From assembly GCA_014905825.1 (NCBI GenBank), contig JACGCN010000031.1, forward strand, positions 1-64,000: a stretch of DNA of 64,000 bases, written 5' to 3'. The stretch's first letter is position 1, and each line of letters starts with the position of its first letter. This DNA comes from Lyophyllum atratum (taxonomy: Eukaryota; Basidiomycota; Agaricomycetes; Agaricales; Lyophyllaceae). The position numbers were made by a program, and so were the translations under genes. Below, in pieces: positions 53,386 to 61,799 of the stretch. Under the pieces are notes generated by a model, which was not told the DNA's origin, did no database searches, and saw nothing but the letters and a program-made list of their open reading frames with translations.

Positions 53386-56300
53386 TCATGCAGCCACAGA
53401 CGGTATGAGAAGGGGAGCGCTATCAAAAAGTGCGAAGATGTCGAATATGTATTCAGCGAAGAGAGGGCATAACCCACGGTCACTAACGAGGTGAATAATG
53501 AACTGGGAGGCAGGGGGAGATTGATATGCGATCAGGAGGTCGGGGCGTAACTGTAGGACGGTGTGTATAAATTGCCGTCGCAGAGGCCTCAGGTTGGGGT
53601 GGCCTCTACAGGCAAAGAGAGCGTGCAGTTCGTCCTCCACGGAAGATTCACAGAAGCGGCACAGTCGACGATGCCGCTCAATGTGGGGACGGCCTGAGAC
53701 GTGGCGACGAAGTTGCTCGATTGCTAAGCAGTGGTCTGATAGAAGAAAACGTGTGATGGCGACACGGTGACGAGGGTTAGGAATTCGGAGGTATGGCTGC
53801 AGACGATACGTGGTGACGTCGTGATTCCCGACTTGAAATACCAATTTAGTGGAGGAGTTCCAGAGGTCAATGAGGTGCCGCTTTGCGACAAGAGAAACTT
53901 CGGAGGCAAGTTTGGGTGCGCGCGCAGTAAGGTTGCCGAGGGTGAGGTGAAGAGGGTAGGGCAGGGAATTCAGAGTGTGGAGTAAGCCGCTGATCCAGCA
54001 AGACTTCCCATGAGTCGCAAGCAGGAAAGAGTCACGCAGAGCGCAGGATGCAAGATGATGTCGAGGTAGGTTCAGGGCGTAGATAAGATATCCAATTGAC
54101 AGCATCAGTCGACGATACTTGATGGGGAGAATGCCTGTCTCGGTGAATAGAGGGTGTAAGATAGAGCGACCGGAGACGCGCAGCAGTCGGCGCAAGAATG
54201 AATGCTGAACGCTTTCGAGGTCTTTAAGGCCGACGCTGTCAACGTCAACGATAATTTCGCAGCCGGAGGTTAGGTGAGGGTCGACGCGTGCCATATAGAG
54301 TATCCTGCCGTCTGCAGGTGGCAGGGCGCCCAGGAAAGAATCGATGGCAAATGTCGCACCGGAGATACTCCGAGCAGCAGATGCCTTTGAAGCTAAGTGG
54401 GCGCGGAACATGTGCTTATGGCGGAAGTCGAAGGTGATGCCGACGTAGGTGTATGACGTGACGTGCTTGATAGGCTCGGAGTTCATGAACATGGTAGGGA
54501 TCGGATGTCGATAAGAGCCTGCGAGAGCCCACTCCGACTTGACGATGCTGACAATCATACGATTGATCGAGCACCATCGGCACAGGGCATCAAGTTTCGA
54601 CTGAAGGCCAGTATGCGAGGTGGAGAAAAGGACGATGTCGTCGGCTTGTTCTACATGGGAGACGGGACAGCCATTCAAGCAAACATCGTGAGGGTGATGG
54701 GGGAGATGGAAGTCGGAGAAGAAGACATTCCATAGACCGGGGGAGGCGGTGTCGCCAGTCAGCAAGCCAATTAAGGACGAGAACGATTCAGAGATTTCCC
54801 CCCCAGCACGGACGATGTACCGCATCTCTGCATACAGGTTCCGTAACCAATCAAATATAGGACCCGAGACGCCCTTCCCATACAGCTTGGACCAAAGGGT
54901 GGGTAAGTCTGTCGAGGGAAAAGCGTTCTTGAGGTCGACGAACGCAATGAATAAAGGCAGTCCATCGGCTTGAGCGCGTTCAATGGCGCAGCGTAGAATG
55001 AAGGAATTATTGTTGGTACGGTACCGTGGTCTGAAGCCATTCTGCGTGTCAGGCAACACATGTTCAGCCTCCGCCCAGTCGCGAATGCGCTTGTCAACAA
55101 GGAGGGTGAGGAGTTTGAGCATACAGGATTGAAGACCGATGAGACGGTAGCTGTCAGGATTGGTGCCGTCCTGATTCGTTTTCAGAATTCCGATGAGAAC
55201 TGTGTGAAGCCATGGACCAGGGGTGCGACCTGAGTCAATGCATGCCTGGAGTAGAGGTAAGAGGCGCTCGTTTGGGATGTTGACGATCAAGGAGTACGAA
55301 ACCCCGTCTGCTCCCCTCGCGCTTTTAGGACTATGCTTTGCAAGTTTCGCCTTGGCCCATTGCAACTCGCCGATAGTGAAGGGGGAGCTGAAAAAGGAAC
55401 CTGAGGTACGGTCTACGGTGGTGACAGGGAGAGCGTCGGCGAGGGACCGTGCAGCGGCATGGGCTCGGACATCAAACACGGGTGGAGGAACGGGCAGCGG
55501 ATTGATTCGGGCTCGGAAGACATGGTAGAGCTGATGCGCGGTGACTTGCAGGGGACGAGATTTAGGATCAGTCCATTTACGAATGAGATTCCAGTATTCT
55601 CGATTCGTTTGACAGGATTTTAGATCCTGCAGATTGCTAACCTTCGCCGCGCGCTCGGCAGCTCGCCCCCGGTGAGCATCGAGATTAAAGTCGATATAGT
55701 CAGGAGAGACGTTGTCGACGTCTTTAGAGGTCGGAGGTACAGCCAATGAAAGTGACGTGGAGACTTTAGGTACTGTGGTTGTGGGAGGGGGTGGTTCAGA
55801 AATAACACGTGGTTGCGGGCCTCGCGACGGGATGTGGTACACGAGGGAGTCGTGCCGTCGGGTACACGCGGCGTTAGCGAGTAACCTTCCCTCCAATTGA
55901 TGCACCACGCGGGGGGAGGCATGCAAAGGTAGGAAATCCACGGATGCAGCGCGTGCAATAAGGAATTGCACAATGAGGGCGAGAATATCTCCGTTCGAAC
56001 ACTGCCAGCCTTGGGACATATGTCGAGAAGCGAAGAAAACCAGTGTTCGAATTAGACCTTTTGATGATGAATATAAACGTAGGGGGACATCAGGAGGGGA
56101 ATGTTGCAGGACGAAAAGGACAGCAGCCGCTGAAGCCCTGGCGTCGGTCTGTGTACCTGTGATCCGGTGACCGATGTTGCGGTGGCATTTCGGCCCATAG
56201 TACACACCGAAGGCAGCCACGGGAGGCCCATTGTCGTACCGGTGGCATGTGGAAGCGGTGTAGACGCTAACAGGTGGGACAGTGTCATGCGCCTGACCAT

Positions 56301-57246
56301 ATAACGCCGAAGTGGCGTCTTCGACAGGGAGGGCGGAGGTTAAGGTGGCCTCAAGGATAGTGTTCAAGTTTTGCGTCGCGTGGTCTGCAGGAGGACCCGC
56401 TAATAGCTGTGTCAACAATTTGCGGGCGTTGGAGGCCTTAGGAGGCTGGGAGGTTTCGGGCGTGACGCGAACGTAGTAAGTGAGACGAAGTTGGGCATGG
56501 TCGGACCATCGACTTTGAAGAAAGTTGAGAGAGCGAGGGCGTAAGAGAGTGATCATAGCAGTATTGGCTAAGACGTAGTCGACGACCGCAGATCCACCTG
56601 GTTGAAACGAGGTAAACGATCCTTGCTGTGATGCGTCAAACAGTGTTCCGTTCAGTATCGCAAAAGACTGGTCGTTGCACATAGCTAAGACGCGATTACC
56701 ACGAGCGTTGCGCACCGGGTCTGGAGAGGATCTCGGGAGCGCAGTGGTGGTCGATTGGGCGGACGAGATGCGGGCGTTAAGATCTCCGATGATCATCACC
56801 GGGCCAGAAGAGATGGCAGAGATCGTTGTGACGGTACTGAACAGGCGCTCTTCAGGGTTGATGTCAGTCCACTTGTACCAATTGGAATTCGGAGGAGGGA
56901 GGTAACAGCAGGCGATAATACATTCAGCCAGTCGAAGAACGAGGAGATCTGGCGCGCAGAGATCCGTCATGAGGTGTATATCCAAAGACGACTTAAACAC
57001 AGCGGCGACTCCACCCCTCTGTGAGTCCCAGTTGGGAGATAGAGGTCGAGAGACTGCGAAAATAGAGAACCCATCTGGGAGTTGCAAGCAGTTCTCCTGA
57101 GAGGGACGAAGCCATGTTTCGAGAAAGAAGGTGACGTCGTGTTGTTGTATTAAGGTAAGTATCTCGGATTGCGTACTTTTAAGCGTCAGATTACCATGGA
57201 GGTTCCAGGCGCAAACATGTAGACTAGGACGGAAGTTAAAGTGATG
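53386..57246 (-). CDS. Non-LTR retrotransposon ORF2 (EN, RNase H-like, RT)
   Basis: The in-frame protein begins upstream of the first Met: HVCAWNLHGNL and FFLETWLRPSQEN (near 57200-57100) are the start of the apurinic-type endonuclease, continuing to GDLNAR and SDH. An RNase H-like fold follows (VYTASTCH, QTDARASAA, LYSSSKGLI) and then RT with FVDLKNAF (A), GDTASPGLWN (B) and QADDIVLF (C). The C-terminus has a CRFCESS...H...C knuckle. There is no stop over more than 1,280 codons, so EN and RT look intact. The RNase H catalytic acids appear replaced. Clade unassigned. Confidence 0.85.
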   Translation of the reverse strand, partial: HHFNFRPSLHVCAWNLHGNLTLKSTQSEILTLIQQHDVTFFLETWLRPSQENCLQLPDGFSIFAVSRPLSPNWDSQRGGVAAVFKSSLDIHLMTDLCAPDLLVLRLAECIIACCYLPPPNSNWYKWTDINPEERLFSTVTTISAISSGPVMIIGDLNARISSAQSTTTALPRSSPDPVRNARGNRVLAMCNDQSFAILNGTLFDASQQGSFTSFQPGGSAVVDYVLANTAMITLLRPRSLNFLQSRWSDHAQLRLTYYVRVTPETSQPPKASNARKLLTQLLAGPPADHATQNLNTILEATLTSALPVEDATSALYGQAHDTVPPVSVYTASTCHRYDNGPPVAAFGVYYGPKCHRNIGHRITGTQTDARASAAAVLFVLQHSPPDVPLRLYSSSKGLIRTLVFFASRHMSQGWQCSNGDILALIVQFLIARAASVDFLPLHASPRVVHQLEGRLLANAACTRRHDSLVYHIPSRGPQPRVISEPPPPTTTVPKVSTSLSLAVPPTSKDVDNVSPDYIDFNLDAHRGRAAERAAKVSNLQDLKSCQTNREYWNLIRKWTDPKSRPLQVTAHQLYHVFRARINPLPVPPPVFDVRAHAAARSLADALPVTTVDRTSGSFFSSPFTIGELQWAKAKLAKHSPKSARGADGVSYSLIVNIPNERLLPLLQACIDSGRTPGPWLHTVLIGILKTNQDGTNPDSYRLIGLQSCMLKLLTLLVDKRIRDWAEAEHVLPDTQNGFRPRYRTNNNSFILRCAIERAQADGLPLFIAFVDLKNAFPSTDLPTLWSKLYGKGVSGPIFDWLRNLYAEMRYIVRAGGEISESFSSLIGLLTGDTASPGLWNVFFSDFHLPHHPHDVCLNGCPVSHVEQADDIVLFSTSHTGLQSKLDALCRWCSINRMIVSIVKSEWALAGSYRHPIPTMFMNSEPIKHVTSYTYVGITFDFRHKHMFRAHLASKASAARSISGATFAIDSFLGALPPADGRILYMARVDPHLTSGCEIIVDVDSVGLKDLESVQHSFLRRLLRVSGRSILHPLFTETGILPIKYRRLMLSIGYLIYALNLPRHHLASCALRDSFLLATHGKSCWISGLLHTLNSLPYPLHLTLGNLTARAPKLASEVSLVAKRHLIDLWNSSTKLVFQVGNHDVTTYRLQPYLRIPNPRHRVAITRFLLSDHCLAIEQLRRHVSGRPHIERHRRLCRFCESSVEDELHALFACRGHPNLRPLRRQFIHTVLQLRPDLLIAYQSPPASQFIIHLVSDRGLCPLFAEYIFDIFALFDSAPLLIPSVAA

Positions 57247-57269
57247 TATAGTAACATGTCGGAAAAGTC

Positions 57270-58577
57270 CTACCCCCGGAAGTCCCTTCCCCTGATGAGC
57301 TCGAGGTCATCGATATCAGCAGAAATGGGACAGAATCTGGGTGGTAAGTTTGGGTCGTCTGCGTGCATCGTAGCCATATGTCCCATGCCAGGAGGTGGGA
57401 GGGACGTGAATTGGTGGATGAAAGAGGAGGACAGGTGACGATTCCTGAAACGAATACTAAGAATCGTAGGGTTGCTGTTCCATCGACCAGCGCTAAGGAC
57501 ATTGCCATCGACGAAGTTAGACATTTTGGTAACGATTGCGCGTGCGATGGCCAATGAGTTCCCGTTGGGGGCGACGGGGTGTATAAGAACGTCACGGTCG
57601 TCAATTACCACCCTGGACTTTTTATGGAAACCGCTGTCGTCTTCATGAGCACGCTTCTGTCCCGGGTGCATGCCCTGGATTCCGTAGGAAGGCCCGGCAG
57701 CTGTGCGCCCATCGTTCGGGTTGAACGGGGCGGAAGGGTGGTTGAAGTGGGGGGACGTATCGAGCGCAGGGGAAGGGATGTATGAGGGAGCGACGGAAGG
57801 AGGTGGAGCGGAGGCGCGCGTAACGACGGGGGAGGTGCGCATAGTGTGAATATCTTGGCGTAGACCGTTAACAGCACGAGAGAGGTTGTTAACGTCTTTA
57901 CCATACGCGACGACGGTGTTACAGAGTTTATTGAATTGTTCGTTAGTGCGCAGAGCGTGGTCGAAGCCAGACCCTACGTTCGAACGTTGGGGCGCGGACC
58001 CATAGTCTTGAATAAGTTTAGTAAGGCGCTCGTTACGGTCGTCGGTGGAAGTGGTGAGGGACGATAATTCATCTTCCAGCTTTTTGATGTGGGAGGCGAG
58101 GACGGCGTCGTTGTGGAATGCACGATGAAGCTCATCGCGGGCCGTAGTTGTACGAGGAGAGGAGAGAGGCAGTGTGATCCCAACGACGTCGACCATGGAG
58201 CGGTCGTATTCGGTAATGAGAGAAGGTTGGGCAACGACATTCTCCGTTGAAGTCGAAGGTTCAGTAGGAGAGTCTATCACGGCGCGGGAGGATGCAGTTT
58301 GCTTTCGGATTGGCCTGGCTTTACCTTTGCCTTTAACTGTCGCAGACGAGATCGCCAGGGAGCGACTGCCGTTGCTAAGCTGAGCGTCCTCTTCGCCCCC
58401 GAGAGCCGCAGCAGAGGGTGCGATGGAAGGTGGAACACCAACGCTTTGACAACTATTCTGTGTATGGTCGAGCGGGTCGTCAAACTCGCCGCTCGGAGGT
58501 GTTGAAGGACCCTCCTGTTCGAGAGGGGTAATGCTGGGGAAACGAGGGAGAGAGGGCAGGCGGGGAGTGTCAGACAT
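57270..58577 (-). CDS. Non-LTR retrotransposon ORF1
   Basis: 435 residues. Disordered Ser/Pro-rich head, KGKGKARPIRK basic patch, coiled coil at about 165-205 (ASHIKKLEDELSSLTT), and a C-terminal domain ending NPTILSIRFRNRHLSSSFIH, the kind of RNA-binding fold seen in fungal non-LTR ORF1s. No CCHC knuckle. Its stop TAG (57270-57272) is preceded by five G, and the -1 frame is open into ORF2. Confidence 0.75.
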   Translation of the reverse strand: MSDTPRLPSLPRFPSITPLEQEGPSTPPSGEFDDPLDHTQNSCQSVGVPPSIAPSAAALGGEEDAQLSNGSRSLAISSATVKGKGKARPIRKQTASSRAVIDSPTEPSTSTENVVAQPSLITEYDRSMVDVVGITLPLSSPRTTTARDELHRAFHNDAVLASHIKKLEDELSSLTTSTDDRNERLTKLIQDYGSAPQRSNVGSGFDHALRTNEQFNKLCNTVVAYGKDVNNLSRAVNGLRQDIHTMRTSPVVTRASAPPPSVAPSYIPSPALDTSPHFNHPSAPFNPNDGRTAAGPSYGIQGMHPGQKRAHEDDSGFHKKSRVVIDDRDVLIHPVAPNGNSLAIARAIVTKMSNFVDGNVLSAGRWNSNPTILSIRFRNRHLSSSFIHQFTSLPPPGMGHMATMHADDPNLPPRFCPISADIDDLELIRGRDFRG

Positions 58578-58909
58578 CAGGGGCGGGAAGAGGCACGGTA
58601 GTGGCGGGTAAAGGAGGGCAGTCTAAATAAAGGTCTACGGCGGCGGTGACGACGCGTCGAATGGTGCTAGAATGTTAAGGACTTTTGGGTCGCCGAGACA
58701 TGATGACATTGTGGTTGAGGCATGTTCCGTATAAAGGCCTATCAGCACTCACTTAGTAGGGGAACAGGCAGGAGGCAATGATAGATACAATTGAACGGTA
58801 GCGGACGGGAATGTAGTACTTTTAATTAGTGTTACGGCGGGAACGTAGGATAAAGCTTTAAGTATCAATTTAGACGGGAAGCTCGTGATCATTTAACTAG
58901 GGCGGTATT

Positions 58910-60088
58910 TTATTTGGAGAGGAGAGCGGAAGCCATAGGATCGTCGGCGACGGCGTCCTCGGCAAGAGTCGCAGAGATGAGGGAAGAGTCTGGAATGGTC
59001 GAGGAGGCGAATGCGGACATGAAGTCGTGCGCAAGCGTACGAGTGTGGAATCGAAGGCTGATGGTGGTAGGGTTATGCGGGAGACGTATGGCAGTGCGAA
59101 CACTATCCGGTTGGAGTTTCGGCAGACACTGGAAAAGCAGATAAACAAGATGCATCGGGGGCTCGTCGGGGGTGACGTTGCGGACGAGTACGTCTCGGGG
59201 TGTGATATGCCTTCGTCGACGCAAGTAAGCTGCGGAGGACCTTGCTCGGGCCAACCGTGACATGTGGGAACGACGGGAGCGAGAAGGGAACTGCTCGTCG
59301 TACGCAGATGGACCATCCTGGGATCCTTGTGCAACACCCATGGTGGGTTCGTCAACAGGTGTCGGAGGCGAAGGGGCACGGGTTGACGTTATAGCAGGAC
59401 GCAGCGGAGATTGGAGGTGAAGGGAGTGGATGACCTCATCAACATTGGTGTCGACGACCCCAAGATCGCGTCGAAGAGACGAAGATTCGGTCGAGAGGCG
59501 ACGCAAATCAGCTCCGTGGGACGCGACAGTGTCGAAGAGGTCCTTGAGAGACATCGCGGGAGCCGCAGCATTACCGGGATTTGCTGCAGATGACGGGTCG
59601 TTGTGAAGAAGGGCCATGACGGCGGAGTGCCGCCGGTGCATCGTGTGACCGAGGTAGTTAACCAGTTCTCCGAGCTGGTGGACGTCGTGGGCAAGGACGG
59701 ACACGCGGTCGACGGGCTGGTGGTCATGTACCGGTGACGGGACACGTGGGGGTGCAGGGGCCTCAGCATGCAGGCGCGGGATGAGATGAATGTGAGTGGA
59801 CGGTACAGGGGATGGGGAGGCATCGTGTGAGGTAGCTCGTGACACGATGCCATTGGCTATAGCACGCTCGGCCTCGAGTGCATCCATTGCGGTCTGAATA
59901 GGGTCGGGATCAAAGGGCGAGAGCGAGTGGGAGGAGACGACGGTAGGGGAAGCGGAGGAGACCGTTATGGGGGATGCCTGTCGTTGAGACGCCATCTGGT
60001 GGAGGGAGTAAGGGGTCGGACGTGCAATGTCGGCGTGATAAAGGACTCCGTCCTGCACAGGAGAACGTCGTGGAATCGAGTGACGCAA
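58910..60088 (-). CDS. Second ORF1-like protein upstream of ORF1
   Basis: 392 residues. Helical segments (MDALEAERAIANGIVSR; LAHDVHQLGELVNYLGHTMH; DLRRLSTESSSLRRDLGV) and a C-terminal NPTTISLRFHTRTLAHDFM that matches the ORF1 C-terminal motif. The likely start may be the inner MASQRQASPI. It is either an extra ORF of the same element or the remnant of a second element. Basic patches (SRSRRSHMSRLARARS) suit nucleic-acid binding. Confidence 0.6.
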   Translation of the reverse strand: MRHSIPRRSPVQDGVLYHADIARPTPYSLHQMASQRQASPITVSSASPTVVSSHSLSPFDPDPIQTAMDALEAERAIANGIVSRATSHDASPSPVPSTHIHLIPRLHAEAPAPPRVPSPVHDHQPVDRVSVLAHDVHQLGELVNYLGHTMHRRHSAVMALLHNDPSSAANPGNAAAPAMSLKDLFDTVASHGADLRRLSTESSSLRRDLGVVDTNVDEVIHSLHLQSPLRPAITSTRAPSPPTPVDEPTMGVAQGSQDGPSAYDEQFPSRSRRSHMSRLARARSSAAYLRRRRHITPRDVLVRNVTPDEPPMHLVYLLFQCLPKLQPDSVRTAIRLPHNPTTISLRFHTRTLAHDFMSAFASSTIPDSSLISATLAEDAVADDPMASALLSK

Positions 60089-60300
60089 CTGTCGGGAGCG
60101 GCAGTGCTAAAGGACTCCATTCTGCGCAGGGGAATGTGATGGAAGCAAGTGACGCAGCCGGCGCGAAGGCCCCGGGGGAGCACGGTGACATAGCCGGTTG
60201 CAGTGGATAGGCATACCGTATGGTTAGGGTGATGCGCGCTTCTGCACAGGGGAATGTTGTGGAATTAGTGACGCAGCTGTCGGGAAAGATCCAGCAGAGC
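60041..60300 (-). repeat. ~67-bp tandem monomers upstream of the non-LTR ORFs
   Basis: Three imperfect units sharing aaaggactcc, gcacaggggaatgt-gtggaa and agtgacgcagctgtcggg. Position just 5' of the first ORF on - suggests 5'-UTR promoter monomers. Confidence 0.55.
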
Positions 60301-61076
60301 GCAGCGGCATAGGTGGGTGAAGTGGTTAAGCATGTGATATGGTTAAGGTGAGACATTTCTACGGACACAGAACGGAGGGTGGACTCGGTACTCTCCCAAT
60401 GTGAGTAAAGGAGAATACATGTGGGCTGGCTATGGCGTGTGTACGAAATGGGCTATGCACGAGAAAGTATGAACACGTCGGACATGCAGGAACACAAACA
60501 CATCGGACACGAGGGAACACAAGCACGTCGGACACGAGAGATCTCGAGCACAGCGGAAGGCAATCCAGGAATCGGGGCGGGTCTACAGAGCGAGCAACGG
60601 TGTGAGCAACCGCCTCAGTACGCCGGCACCCGTCGTCTCCGGTGTGTGGAGAGCAGGCAACAAGGCGGATGAGGTTCGTGCGCCGTGGTGCAAAGAACTG
60701 TTCCATACGCTCGCGACCTTTCATGCTCCTACGGTTTGGAGGGATCTAACGTGGGACGGCCATTACGGACATAACCCCAATCAGTAACTCGTAACGCAGA
60801 TCGTCGTCCGCAGTTTGCGAGGCAGGGAATGCGTTAAGACGGGTTTTATCTGGTTTTTGAGTTTTTGATGATGGTGGTATAATTGACATAAGAGATCACA
60901 CCGGTGGACGTGTTGCAAGTTCCATCATCTCCGCCTGTCTCCGCTACTCTTGATCAACATTCTGACCTGGGTTTGCTCAAACTTTGCGACTTTTCCCGCT
61001 CTCCCGAGGCATGGACCTTTCGTATTCTACTCTTAATCGTGGCTGAAAAGACCTCAGGTGCTCTATATCGTAAAAG
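60301..61076. other. Intergenic with a short tandem repeat
   Basis: aacacaaacacatcggacac-type units repeat near 60470-60540. No gene seen. Confidence 0.4.
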
Positions 61077-61470
61077 ATGGACGAAATCATCAAGGACCCC
61101 GCTCTGAGGCGCAAAATAGAATTCGAGGCGGGAACCACCAACGACGACATCCTGTCTGATCAGGAGAGGATGCTCGCAAAGGACATACTCTGTGACATCG
61201 AGGGAGACTCGTACCCTTTGAATCAGGAGATCGTCCCACTTACGGCGGAACGGGTAGAAATGGCGAGCATTATATCCAAGCTTCGAACTGCCCTCGCGCC
61301 CCATAAGAGGCTCCCGTACGAAGCCCTGGCGGAGATTTTCGTGTACACTACGGATGAACAGCACGTTAGATTCCCTCCAGAGATCTCGCGGTGTCCATGG
61401 GTGCTACGCCAAGTTTGCTCACGGTGGAGGGCGGTGGCATCAAACGAACCCCACCTTAGGCACCACAATA
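61077..61470 (+). pseudogene. F-box paralogue, interrupted by KDZ transposon
   Basis: MDEIIKDPALRRKIEFEAGT through LPYEALAEIFVYTT and WVLRQVCSRWRAVASNEPHL matches the 43274-45121 protein. Homology stops at about 61460, where the full gene continues CLWNRF. Sequence of a DNA transposon follows. Confidence 0.7.
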
Positions 61471-61483
61471 TACGCTTAGTCAT

Positions 61484-61799
61484 ACCCTGTGAGGCCCATT
61501 GATTTGACAGAGGGAAATGGGCCTCAGCGGGGGGTTCCATTTGAAACCACGCTAAATATAAACCATCACCTGTCCGTCGCGGGGCGGATCAGCCCTTTGC
61601 GCATGGTTCCAATCTTAAAAATAGACCCCTCCAGATCTGCCAGATCCTGTCGGACCTCCAGCAGCCTCCAGCAGCCTCTAGCAGCCTCCAGCAGCGTCCG
61701 CGGCATTATTGCGTGGGAGTTTTTATGTCAGCAATGTCTGCATGATGCTGCAACAACTATTTTGTCTGCCAATCCATCATATTTTGGAAAATAACGACA
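61484..61799 (+). repeat. Probable 5' end region of the KDZ element
   Basis: GAGGCCCATT...AATGGGCCTC (about 61491-61524) is a 10-bp perfect inverted repeat. A ccagcagcctc-type repeat spans 61656-61695. The exact terminal repeat cannot be set without the other end, which lies outside the window. Confidence 0.4.
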
